Below are positions 1-5,735 of a stretch of DNA of 7,498 bases, in pieces. How positions within the stretch are numbered: position 1 is the stretch's first letter; each line of letters opens with the position of its first letter. This DNA comes from an uncultured Bordetella sp. (lineage in GTDB: Bacteria; Pseudomonadota; Gammaproteobacteria; Burkholderiales; Burkholderiaceae_B): NCBI GenBank assembly GCA_937881145.1, contig CALGFL010000098.1:1-7498 (forward strand). The letters run 5' to 3'. Both the position numbers and the translations under genes were made by a program. The notes beneath the pieces were generated by a model. The model did not search any database. It was not told the DNA's origin and worked only from the letters and a program-made list of their open reading frames with translations.

Positions 1-97
1 AGGTCCGAGCCAAATCGTCCGATGTGGTTGCATAGTGAGCCATTTAAGATGGCCCGACTGAAAACAACAAATCCTTCTTAAGCTGAATAAGAGCCCG

Positions 98-131
98 TTT
101 GAACCGAACATCGCAAGTCGGACGGTTCGAA
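98..131. repeat. Imperfect 9-bp inverted repeat
   Basis: TTTGAACCG (98-106) faces CGGTTCGAA (123-131) across 16 bases. Eight of nine positions pair, and the ninth would be a G-U wobble in RNA. It could be a regulator site or a hairpin, or chance. No family assignment is possible. Confidence 0.3.
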
Positions 132-186
132 GGCTAGGCCAGCAAATATGCCGGCGCTGGTTCCCGGGCGCTTCAAGTTTTGCCGG

Positions 187-217
187 TTGATGCGGCCGGC
201 CGGTTGCCGGGTAATAT
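187..217 (+). promoter_or_regulatory. Weak candidate promoter for the VOC gene pair
   Basis: TTGATG (187-192) and TAATAT (212-217) resemble sigma-70 -35 and -10 elements, each matching 4 of 6 consensus bases. The 19-bp spacing is slightly long. The -10 ends one base before the palindrome at 219-230, so a protein bound there would sit on the start point. This is inferred from consensus resemblance only. Confidence 0.2.
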
Positions 218-218
218 C

Positions 219-230
219 CATACCAGTATG
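219..230. promoter_or_regulatory. Palindromic operator candidate CATACCAGTATG
   Basis: The sequence is an inverted repeat of CATAC and GTATG arms around a central CA. The CCATAC part recurs at 261-266. It lies 66 bp upstream of the first VOC gene. Short dyads of this size, with AC/GT-rich arms near a promoter, are typical of one-component regulators such as the GntR or TetR families, but no such regulator is visible in the window, so the protein that binds it is unknown. Confidence 0.4.
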
Positions 231-296
231 CCTGTTGGCCTGTTTGCGCCGACGCGCGGTCCATACACTGGGGGGCCACAGTTTATGGAGCCCATC

Positions 297-611
297 ATGA
301 AGCGTTTTCACATTGCCTTGGCTGTTGCCGACCTCGAAGCATCCATCTCCGATTACAGCGCCCGCCTCGGGCAGCCGCCGTCCGCTGTTGTGCCGGGTCA
401 GTACGCGATGTGGCGTACCGATCTGCTCAATTTTTCGATCAACGAAAAACCGGAAATGGCCGGCCAATTGCGGCACATCGGGTTTGAGGACGATGCGGCG
501 CAAGACTATTCGAGCAGCAACGACGTGAACGGGTTGATGTGGGAGTTTTTTTCGGCGGCGGAACAGGACGCGCGGATAATCAGCGCTTATGGCGTGCCCG
601 TGAACCGCTGA
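297..611 (+). CDS. Short VOC (glyoxalase/dioxygenase-fold) family protein, 104 aa
   Basis: The product opens with the VOC signature MKRFHIALAVADLEASI and a YSARLG segment, much like the N-terminus of CadI/ArsI-type glyoxalase-fold proteins. Residues at the usual VOC metal positions are visible: H5, H60 (LRHIGFED) and E83 (MWEFF). It has no cysteine, so the thiol arsenical site of ArsI is absent. The second half is short: only 22 residues separate H60 from E83, where ArsI-type proteins have about 50, so part of the second beta-alpha-beta module is missing or reduced. The start at 297 is chosen because GGAG at 287-290 sits 6 nt before it; ATG 285 and ATG 180 are in frame but lack such a site and would add non-conserved sequence. 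It is 22 bp upstream of a second VOC gene and probably co-transcribed with it. Substrate and activity are unknown. Confidence 0.8.
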   Translation: MKRFHIALAVADLEASISDYSARLGQPPSAVVPGQYAMWRTDLLNFSINEKPEMAGQLRHIGFEDDAAQDYSSSNDVNGLMWEFFSAAEQDARIISAYGVPVNR

Positions 612-633
612 TTTTGCCTGGACTGGAGACAGC

Positions 634-1488
634 ATGAGCCAAACGCCGCGACGCATCGACCATGTGGTGGTCGCCGTGCACGACCTGGATGCCGCCGGCG
701 CTTTTTACCAGCGCCTGGGCTTTCAGGTGGGGGCGCGCAACCGTCATCCCTGGGGCACCGAAAACCGGTTGATCCAGTTCGGCAATTCCTTCATCGAATT
801 GATAACGGTGGTGCCCGACGCGGAGGCGATCGCGGATCATGCGCCGGGGCGCTTTAGCTTCGGCGGCTTCGTGCGCGACTATCTGCGCGAGCGCGAAGGG
901 CTGGCGATGCTGGCCCTGGACAGCGACGATGCGGTCGCCGACGCCGCATTGTTTTCCGAGAAGGGGTTGGGATCGTTCGAGCCGTTCTTCTTCGAACGCA
1001 AGGGACGTCGGCCGGACGGCAGCGAAACCCAGGTCGCGTTCACGCTTGCCTTCGCGTCCGACGCCCAGGCACCGATGGCCGGTTTTTTCGTTTGCCAGCA
1101 GCATTTTCCCGAGAACTTCTGGAACCCGACGTTCCAGCAGCATGACAACGGAGCGATCGCGATCGCCTCGGTCGGCATGACTGCGGCGTCTCCTGCGATG
1201 CATCAATTCTTTTTCAGCACGTTCGGCGGATCGGCGGCGCGGCAGGATGCGCGGGGTCTTTTGTCCATCGACCTGCGCGAGGGGGCGCTGACGATCCGCC
1301 CTGACCCAAGCGGCCGGGCCGGACTGCAGCTCCACTCCGTGACGATCCGCGTGCCCGACGCCAAGGCACAGGCCGAACGCCTGGCGCGATCCGGCATTCA
1401 TTTCGCCGCGACGCGCGCAGGTCTTGGCATCCCCCCCGAAACGGCATTCGGTCTTGCGATTTTCTTTGAAGACGGCAACGCTGCTTGA
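634..1488 (+). CDS. Two-module VOC / glyoxalase-like domain protein, 284 aa
   Basis: The N-terminal module (about residues 8-140) begins IDHVVVAVHDLDAAGAFY and carries H10, the conserved-looking RHPWGTENRLIQFG stretch with H38, and E55 in FIELI, as in the Glyoxalase_3-like branch of the VOC superfamily. A linker holds CQQHFPENFWNP (154-165), a pattern I associate with this larger two-module subfamily. A second, degenerate module follows (about 170-284), with LQLHSVTIRVPDAKAQAERL near its end. Proteins of this fold isomerise or cleave small molecules using a divalent metal; the substrate here cannot be told. The start has a GGAGA site at 625-629 with 4-nt spacing, and the gene lies 22 bp after the short VOC gene, which suggests an operon. 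It ends 21 bp from the converging transporter gene. No signal peptide is seen, so it is likely cytoplasmic. Confidence 0.85.
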   Translation: MSQTPRRIDHVVVAVHDLDAAGAFYQRLGFQVGARNRHPWGTENRLIQFGNSFIELITVVPDAEAIADHAPGRFSFGGFVRDYLREREGLAMLALDSDDAVADAALFSEKGLGSFEPFFFERKGRRPDGSETQVAFTLAFASDAQAPMAGFFVCQQHFPENFWNPTFQQHDNGAIAIASVGMTAASPAMHQFFFSTFGGSAARQDARGLLSIDLREGALTIRPDPSGRAGLQLHSVTIRVPDAKAQAERLARSGIHFAATRAGLGIPPETAFGLAIFFEDGNAA

Positions 1489-1509
1489 GATCGTTTGGGC
1501 GCCTGGCCG

Positions 1510-2739
1510 TTACGCGGGCGATGCCGGCATCTGCCGCAATGCAGCCGCGCATGAGCAGGTGATGACAATGGCTTGAAGGATGAAGCCGGCGAGCGCGACC
1601 GTGAGGCAGGCCGACTCGCCCCAGTGCGCGCCGATCAGGCCGCCCAGCGCAGCGCCTATGGGGCGGGCGCCGGTGTTGGCGGTGAGAAAGACCGCCGATA
1701 CGCGGCCGAGCAAGGCATCGGCTGTGATGTTCTGGCGCAGCGTCGTGGTTGCGATGGTCCACACAATGGGGCCGGCCCCCAGCAGAAAGAAGCACAGGCT
1801 GGCCAGCCAGACGCTGGGCATCAGCAAGGTCGTCGCCAGGCTCGCGGCGGCCAGCGCGCCGCAGAGGGGGCCGATCTGGATGGCCCGCCCCAAGGGCAGC
1901 CAGGCGAGGATGCGCGGCGTCAGGAGCGCTCCGACGCACATGCCCACGCCGTACAGGGCCAGGGTGCCGCCCACTTCACCGGCGTTCAGTCCGAGCGTGT
2001 GGACGGCATAAGGCACATAGACGACCAGCAGGACGAACCAGGCGATGTTGAAGATCACACCCGTGAACAGGATCGGCCGCAGCAAGGCGTCCCGCCACAC
2101 GAACGCGGCGCCTTCGGCGACGTCGCGCAGGGGGGGCCGGCGCGGCGCGCGCGGTGCCGTCGATTCGGGGGCGGCCAGCCGCAGCAGAAGGCCGATTGCG
2201 GCGGCCGACAGCGCGGCCCCGAGCACATAGGCGGTCGAGGCGCCAGCCCAGGAAACCAGTGCACCGGCGATCGCGGGGCCGGCGGCGAACGCCATGCTGC
2301 GGGCCAATTCCAATCTGGCGTTGGCCCGCCCGAGGGCGGCGCGTGGAGCGAGCGACGACACCAGGGCCGGAGCCGTCACGCTGAAGCCGACGGTGCCGAT
2401 GGCACCGATAAAGCCGAGGGCGGCCAGCCAGGCGATGGTCAGGCTCGAAGATTGCAGCAGGGCGAACGTGGCCAGCAGCGCCAGCAGGCGCAGCCCTTCG
2501 CTCCAGACCATCAGGCGTCGTCCGGGCAGCCGGTCCGCCAGCACACCCATCGGCATGGAAAGCAGCAGAAACGGCAGGGTCTGCATGGCAGTCAGCGTGC
2601 CGATCTGCGCGGTGCCGGCCGAGAGCGTCAAGACGGCGACGAGCGGCGCTGCCGCGAGGCTCAATTGTTCGGCCGATTGTGCGGCCAGGTTCGACCAGGC
2701 CAGGTTCAGGACTGAGCGGGGAAGCGGATGCGGTTGCAT
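1510..2739 (-). CDS. MFS transporter, DHA3/EntS-like drug or metabolite exporter, 409 aa
   Basis: The protein is a typical 12-helix major facilitator. It has alternating hydrophobic segments throughout, and motif A is clear between helices 2 and 3 (GVLADRLPGRR, residues 65-75). A charged central loop (APRAPRRPPLRDVAEGAAFVWRDALLRPIL) separates the two six-helix halves, a layout I associate with the MFS_3/EntS-like exporter group. It should sit in the inner membrane and use the proton gradient; the substrate is not predictable. The start at 2739 is preferred over in-frame ATG 2793 because AAAGGA (2754-2749) lies 9 nt before it and the extra residues look non-conserved. It begins 112 bp after the end of the DUF2249 gene on the same strand, with no clear terminator between, so read-through from the nsrR group is possible but unproven. 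It converges on the second VOC gene. Confidence 0.88.
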   Translation of the reverse strand: MQPHPLPRSVLNLAWSNLAAQSAEQLSLAAAPLVAVLTLSAGTAQIGTLTAMQTLPFLLLSMPMGVLADRLPGRRLMVWSEGLRLLALLATFALLQSSSLTIAWLAALGFIGAIGTVGFSVTAPALVSSLAPRAALGRANARLELARSMAFAAGPAIAGALVSWAGASTAYVLGAALSAAAIGLLLRLAAPESTAPRAPRRPPLRDVAEGAAFVWRDALLRPILFTGVIFNIAWFVLLVVYVPYAVHTLGLNAGEVGGTLALYGVGMCVGALLTPRILAWLPLGRAIQIGPLCGALAAASLATTLLMPSVWLASLCFFLLGAGPIVWTIATTTLRQNITADALLGRVSAVFLTANTGARPIGAALGGLIGAHWGESACLTVALAGFILQAIVITCSCAAALRQMPASPA

Positions 2740-2746
2740 GGTGTGT

Positions 2747-2773
2747 GGTCCTTTAGACCGCGGCAGTTTGCCG
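2747..2773 (-). other. Two small hairpins in the transporter leader
   Basis: In the minus-strand leader, CGGCA and TGCCG (2773-2769 and 2765-2761) pair with a 3-nt loop. Just downstream, GGTC and GACC (2759-2756 and 2750-2747) pair with a 5-nt loop. The second overlaps the AAAGGA ribosome binding site of the transporter gene. Stems of 4-5 bp are marginal, so a role in translation is only a possibility. Confidence 0.3.
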
Positions 2774-2851
2774 GCACACCCTGGTTCACGCACTCCGTTT
2801 CTTGTTGTCGAGTTTCTCCGGCCCTGGGAGGCGTCCTGAACTATGAAGACC

Positions 2852-3118
2852 TCATTGCGCTTTTACGGCGAAGTCCAGCACGATATTGCCCGGCTCGCGA
2901 GTGACGTAGCCGATATCCACGCGCGGCCCGAAGTGCTGCTCGATCTGGGCCAGGAGCGGCAGCGGGTCGTGGTCGTTGACGAAGCGCATCGTCTCGCCGG
3001 GTCGCAGCGCATCGAGCGCCCCGAAAATGGCTGCGTGACGAAAGCGTTTGGCGATGCCGCGCGCGTCGAAAACATATTGCTGCGCAAGAATGGGAAGGGC
3101 ATCGGCGGGATTTTGCAT
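2852..3118 (-). CDS. DUF2249 domain protein, 88 aa
   Basis: The product is about the length of a single DUF2249 domain and shows its hallmark GETMRFVNDHDPLPLLAQIE (residues 41-60), including the NDHDP core. DUF2249 proteins are small, cytoplasmic and often encoded beside hemerythrin-domain proteins and NO-responsive regulators; their biochemical role is not established, though the conserved HD pair invites ideas of metal or redox partner binding. The start at 3118 is well supported by AGGAGA (3131-3126) 7 nt upstream. It lies 40 bp after the hemerythrin gene on the same strand, so it is probably the third gene of an nsrR-hemerythrin-DUF2249 operon. The chain has no cysteine and no membrane segment. 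Confidence 0.85.
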   Translation of the reverse strand: MQNPADALPILAQQYVFDARGIAKRFRHAAIFGALDALRPGETMRFVNDHDPLPLLAQIEQHFGPRVDIGYVTREPGNIVLDFAVKAQ

Positions 3119-3158
3119 GGCTGTTTCTCCTGAAAAAAGTTGATAATGGGGGCTGTTA

Positions 3159-3695
3159 TCAGGGCGCGACGGTGCGCCGGGCCACCATGGTCTTGCTCAA
3201 CTCGGCGCGCTGCCGCTCGTCGAGGTGCGCCTCAGCAAACGGCAGAATTTCGCGTTCCTCCCGGGCTATGTGGCTGCGATACGCGCCGACAAAGGCAGCC
3301 ACCAGGGCTTGTTCGAGCGGCACCGATCTTCCTTGGGCGATGTCGGCGAGCACGGCGCGCAACTGCGCCCATGCGGTCTCCAGGGCACGATGCTCGCCAA
3401 GCAATGCGGCAATTGGCTCACGCACCGGCGAATGCAGGCGTTCGCCGATCTCGGTCAGCATCGGAAAAAGGTCCTGCTCCTCGTCGGCATGGTGATGCGG
3501 GCCCGCCACGTCGAAATAACGCATGACGTTTCTGGCCGCTTGCTGCGCCTGCGTGTCCGGGCCATGCAAAGGCAGGTGCGCGACGAGTTTCTCGAGCGTC
3601 CCGCACTGCGCGGCGATGCGCTCGTGGCACGCCTTGAGCATCTCGATCGGTTCGTCGAAAGAAGGGGCGGGGTTGAAAAGACGGTCCAGTTTCAT
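3159..3695 (-). CDS. Hemerythrin HHE-domain protein, 178 aa
   Basis: This is a soluble all-helical hemerythrin-like protein. Probable di-iron ligands appear in the family order: H24 (KACHERI), the HHHADEEQ cluster with H69 and E73 (67-74), H102 (LGEHRALE), then H142 and E146 (SHIAREERE). In bacteria such proteins bind O2 or NO, or help repair nitrosatively damaged Fe-S centres (the YtfE/ScdA/DnrN group). Unlike YtfE/ScdA it has no N-terminal ScdA_N domain; the hemerythrin bundle fills nearly the whole chain, so a sensor or scavenger role is as likely as repair. The start at 3695 is 7 bp after the nsrR stop with only a weak GTGAG-like ribosome site, which suggests translational coupling. The in-frame ATG at 3788 would add 31 basic residues overlapping nsrR and is rejected. 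Confidence 0.88.
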   Translation of the reverse strand: MKLDRLFNPAPSFDEPIEMLKACHERIAAQCGTLEKLVAHLPLHGPDTQAQQAARNVMRYFDVAGPHHHADEEQDLFPMLTEIGERLHSPVREPIAALLGEHRALETAWAQLRAVLADIAQGRSVPLEQALVAAFVGAYRSHIAREEREILPFAEAHLDERQRAELSKTMVARRTVAP

Positions 3696-3702
3696 TTCAC
3701 GC

Positions 3703-4221
3703 TCACGTCGTTTCCCGGCGGGAAATCTTGCGGCCCGTTCGCGGGTGCAACACGGCCGCTGGCGCTCGTTCGCGGCGACTGACGACACCTAAAGCGGAGG
3801 CCGCAACGGCAGGCGCGGAAATGGCCTCCCGCAGCGTCATCGTGTCGAGCTCCTGGAGAAAGGCTTCGACCGCCCTGTAGAACCTGCGCTTGATGTCGCA
3901 GGCCGGAAAAATTGCGCAGTCGTGCGCAACGGTCTTGTCGTGGCAGCGCACGACGGAAAAGTCTTTCTCGGCAACGCGCACGATTTCTCCCACGGAAATC
4001 TCCTTGGGTTCGCGCGCCAGGCGGGCGCCGCCGGCCCGGCCGCGCGTTGTCTCGATGAGACCGACCTGGCTGAGCTCATGGATGATCTTCATCAGATGGT
4101 TGCGCGAGATCTTGTAGGCCTGCGAGATTTCGTCGATTGTCGCGACATCGCCGCTCGGGTACTTCAGGGCGAGATACATCATGACCCGAAGCGTGTAGTC
4201 GGTGTAGACGGTAAGGCGCAT
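3703..4221 (-). CDS. nsrR: NsrR-type Rrf2 family nitric-oxide-sensing repressor, 172 aa
   Basis: The N-terminus [19 protein letters not shown] and the winged-helix stretch [28 protein letters not shown] (39-65) closely follow E. coli and other NsrR proteins. Three cysteines, C93, C102 and C108 (CAIFPAC at the end), and D8 match the four positions that hold the Fe-S cluster in NsrR; NO attack on that cluster relieves repression. The first Cys gap (8 residues between) is wider than in E. coli NsrR (4). The C-terminus runs some 20-30 residues past the usual 140-150, ending in a basic tail (about 148-172). The gene lies directly upstream of the hemerythrin gene with a 7-bp gap. An NsrR-type box overlaps its likely promoter, which implies autoregulation. 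IscR or another Rrf2 member is less likely because of the SRNH helix and Cys context. Confidence 0.88.
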   Translation of the reverse strand: MRLTVYTDYTLRVMMYLALKYPSGDVATIDEISQAYKISRNHLMKIIHELSQVGLIETTRGRAGGARLAREPKEISVGEIVRVAEKDFSVVRCHDKTVAHDCAIFPACDIKRRFYRAVEAFLQELDTMTLREAISAPAVAASALGVVSRRERAPAAVLHPRTGRKISRRETT

Positions 4222-4252
4222 GTCGGATCGGTTCCCGGGTCAGTCGGCACAT

Positions 4253-4275
4253 AACATGTATTTACGATACATCAT
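4253..4275. promoter_or_regulatory. NsrR box (operator) between nsrR and the DUF1348 gene
   Basis: ATGTAT (4256-4261) and ATACAT (4267-4272) form a perfect inverted repeat with a 5-bp spacer TTACG. They are flanked by AAC on the left and CAT on the right. This fits the known NsrR 11-1-11 operator layout (two ATGYAT-type hexamers five bases apart with A/T-rich flanks). It lies 31 bp upstream of the nsrR start and over its probable -10 element, as expected for a repressor. The same site is 125 bp upstream of the divergent DUF1348 gene. Confidence 0.8.
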
Positions 4276-4292
4276 TTAAACCAGGTTCACAA
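4264..4292 (-). promoter_or_regulatory. Candidate nsrR promoter
   Basis: On the minus strand TTGTGA (4292-4287) and TATCGT (4269-4264) are separated by 17 bp, and each matches 4 of 6 sigma-70 consensus bases. The -10 lies inside the NsrR box, so bound NsrR would block polymerase. Transcription would start near 4257, giving a leader of about 36 nt. Based on consensus matching only. Confidence 0.35.
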
Positions 4293-4328
4293 TTCCGGCC
4301 AGGCAACTCGCTTATGCAACTTGGGAGA

Positions 4329-4349
4329 ATGGGTATCTTTCATGCCCAT
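4329..4349. repeat. 8-5-8 inverted repeat upstream of the DUF1348 gene
   Basis: ATGGGTAT (4329-4336) faces ATGCCCAT (4342-4349) across CTTTC, with one mismatch. The 5-bp spacer is the same as in the NsrR box, and both carry GTAT-N5-AT at the core, but the outer bases are GC-rich. It may be an operator for this gene or a leader hairpin. Confidence 0.4.
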
Positions 4350-4400
4350 GTGGTTTTGAGGGAAACTCGCAAGCGCCACGCGCCATCAACAGGAGCCGCC

Positions 4401-4874
4401 ATGGAAACCGAAGCCCGCCCCCCTCTTCCCCCGTTTACCCGCGAAACCGCCATCCAGAAAATCCGTCTGGCGGAGGACGCATGGAACAGCCGCGATCCGG
4501 CTCGCGTGGTCCTGGGCTACAGCCCGGACACGTGCTGGCGCAATCGCGCCGAGTTCGTCTCGGGGCGAGCTCAGGCGCAGGCTTTTCTCGAGCGCAAATG
4601 GGCGCGCGAGCTGGATTACCGCCTCATCAAGGAACTATGGGCGGTCGAAGGCAATCGCATTGCCGTGCGCTTCGCGTACGAATGGCATGACGACGCCGGC
4701 CACTGGTATCGCAGCTACGGCAACGAGAATTGGGTGTTCAACGAACAGGGTCTGATGACGCATCGCCATGCCAGCATCAACGACCTGCCGATTAAAGAGG
4801 CGGATCGGAAGTACTTCTGGCCTCTGGGCCGCCGTCCGGATGCGCATCCGGGCCTGTCCGAGCTGGGGTTTTAG
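4401..4874 (+). CDS. DUF1348 / NTF2-like (SnoaL-fold) protein, 157 aa
   Basis: The protein matches the DUF1348 pattern along its length: AWNSRDP (28-33), [11 protein letters not shown] (46-56), [20 protein letters not shown] (62-81), [12 protein letters not shown] (87-98), RSYGNENW (104-111) and [10 protein letters not shown] (122-131). These families adopt the NTF2-like cone fold, with a hydrophobic pocket that binds or transforms small molecules; no activity has been assigned to DUF1348 that I can rely on. It is cytoplasmic by sequence, with no signal peptide. The start at 4401 is chosen for AGGAG at 4391-4395 with 5-nt spacing; the in-frame ATG 4314 lacks a site and adds unconserved residues. 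It is divergent from nsrR, sharing an upstream region with the NsrR box, so NO-linked control is possible. It converges on the phosphoesterase gene, 20 bp apart. Confidence 0.88.
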   Translation: METEARPPLPPFTRETAIQKIRLAEDAWNSRDPARVVLGYSPDTCWRNRAEFVSGRAQAQAFLERKWARELDYRLIKELWAVEGNRIAVRFAYEWHDDAGHWYRSYGNENWVFNEQGLMTHRHASINDLPIKEADRKYFWPLGRRPDAHPGLSELGF

Positions 4875-4907
4875 CGCGCAAGCCGCCGATTTCGCTAGGG
4901 CAGCTCG
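4859..4907. terminator. Nested inverted repeats over convergent stop codons (possible bidirectional terminator)
   Basis: An outer pair CGAGCTG (4859-4865) and CAGCTCG (4901-4907), and an inner pair TAGCG (4872-4876) and CGCTA (4893-4897), enclose the gap between the two converging genes. The inner arms contain both TAG stops. There is a short T-run (TTTT, 4869-4872) but no classic U-tract after the stem, so the hairpin may only stall polymerase or protect 3' ends. Confidence 0.3.
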
Positions 4908-5731
4908 ATCACCCAGTCGGGCCGGAAGCCTTCCTGTTCGCCCTTGCCCGCATAGCCCAGCGGATTGGCCACGACGCGGCAGGATACGTCGCGTCCGCCG
5001 CGCCGCCCCGCCACGCGGTAATCGTGCGGGCAATGCAGATGCCCGTGTATCCACAGATCGGCGTGCGGCAGCAGATCGTCCAGCGCGTTGCAGAACCCTG
5101 CCGTGCCGGGCGAGAGGCCATAGCGCGGATCGGCGCTGAGCAAGGTCGGCGCGAAGTGCGTCACCACCACCGTGGTGCCGTCATAGGGCTGCGACAAGGC
5201 CTGGCGCAGCCAGGCGTGGCAGTCCAGGCCGAACTGGCGCATGTCTTCGGCCAGCACGGGCTGGCCGTCGCGCAAGGTGGTGTTCTTGCTGAGATAGAAG
5301 TTGGCTGCGCGATAGGCTTTTTCGAGTTGCTGCAGCCGAAGCGTTTCGGTTTTTTGCCGCGAGGCCAGGGCCTCGAAGTCGGACCAGAGCGTAGTGCCGA
5401 CAAAGCGGATGCCGTCGAGGACGACGGTTTCCTTCTCCAGCCAGATGATGCCCAGGCGTTTGCAGGTCTGGCGCAGGCGCAGCATGGTTTCGTCGAAGTC
5501 CAGGCCGTCGAATTCATGGTTGCCGGGCACGTACAGCACTTTGGGCCAACGGGCTTCACGCCCCAGGGGCGCGTAGCGTTCCAGGCCGAAATCCGCGCCG
5601 TCGAGCGCCGAGCCTGCCTGGTATGAACCGATGTCGCCCGCCAGCACCAGCAGGTCTACGTCAGGCTCGGGCGCGAAGGTGAAATCGGGGTTGGATTCGA
5701 GATGCAGATCGGACAGGATTTGCAGGCGCAT
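4895..5731 (-). CDS. Calcineurin-like metallophosphoesterase, 278 aa
   Basis: All the dimetal motifs of the calcineurin-like family are present in order: D8 and H10 (ILSDLHLE), D33 (LAGDIGS), N71-H72 (PGNHEFD), H192 (VVTHFAP), and H231 and H233 (WIHGHLH). Such enzymes hydrolyse phosphomono- or phosphodiesters with two metal ions in the cytoplasm; the actual substrate is not predictable. Length is normal for a single-domain member. The start at 5731 is forced by the motif near residue 8 and the absence of another nearby Met, though no purine-rich ribosome site precedes it (CCCCCC instead). It is divergent from the amidase gene, with only 36 bp between the starts, and converges on the DUF1348 gene. 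The open frame continues upstream across the amidase gene, but that part is an antisense artefact. Confidence 0.9.
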   Translation of the reverse strand: MRLQILSDLHLESNPDFTFAPEPDVDLLVLAGDIGSYQAGSALDGADFGLERYAPLGREARWPKVLYVPGNHEFDGLDFDETMLRLRQTCKRLGIIWLEKETVVLDGIRFVGTTLWSDFEALASRQKTETLRLQQLEKAYRAANFYLSKNTTLRDGQPVLAEDMRQFGLDCHAWLRQALSQPYDGTTVVVTHFAPTLLSADPRYGLSPGTAGFCNALDDLLPHADLWIHGHLHCPHDYRVAGRRGGRDVSCRVVANPLGYAGKGEQEGFRPDWVIELP

Positions 5732-5735
5732 GGGG

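Larger units (their letters stand above)
1..296. other. Left-edge intergenic region, no confident gene
   Basis: I see no convincing complete gene here. The first ~110 bases are visibly less GC-rich than the rest of the window. A plus-strand gene could end inside the edge: one frame stops with TAG at 33-35 (last residues AKSSDVVA) and another stays open to TAA at 79-81. A minus-strand gene could instead start at 43 (MAHYATTSDDLART, running off the left edge), with an in-frame TAA just upstream but no clear ribosome binding site. These are mutually exclusive and undecidable from so few codons. A short perfect inverted repeat, GCCAT/ATGGC with a 5-nt loop, sits at 39-53; it has no U-run, so it is at best a weak terminator. 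The right half is the probable promoter region of the VOC gene pair and carries the dyads listed separately. Confidence 0.6.

Noticed and set aside
121..140. GGTTCGAA at 124-131 followed by CCA at 139-141, resembling a tRNA T-loop and 3' end
   Set aside because: The flanking five-base stems do not pair and no acceptor, D or anticodon arm can be built upstream.
78..656. Minus-strand open frame of 192 codons across the left region and the short VOC gene
   Set aside because: It is antisense to the VOC gene with its conserved H/H/E residues and has no ribosome site or recognisable domain.
580..1401. Minus-strand open frame of 273 codons opposite the larger VOC gene
   Set aside because: It is Arg-rich, without a domain, and overlaps the ends of two well-supported VOC genes. 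It is an antisense shadow.
1520..1531. Perfect palindrome GATGCCGGCATC at the 3' end of the MFS gene
   Set aside because: It lies in coding sequence, has no loop and no U-run, and 12-bp GC palindromes are expected by chance in such DNA. It is not supported as a terminator.
1573..2715. Plus-strand open frame of 380 codons opposite the MFS gene
   Set aside because: Its product is Gly/Gln/Arg/Asp-rich and low in complexity with no ribosome site, while the opposite strand encodes a full 12-helix transporter with motif A.
2843..3133. Plus-strand open frame opposite the DUF2249 gene
   Set aside because: The minus strand carries the conserved NDHDP motif and a strong AGGAGA site. The plus frame has no support.
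3696..3788. Longer hemerythrin starting at 3788
   Set aside because: The added 31 residues are basic, unrelated to the hemerythrin fold, and overlap the end of nsrR. ATG 3695 begins right at the domain.
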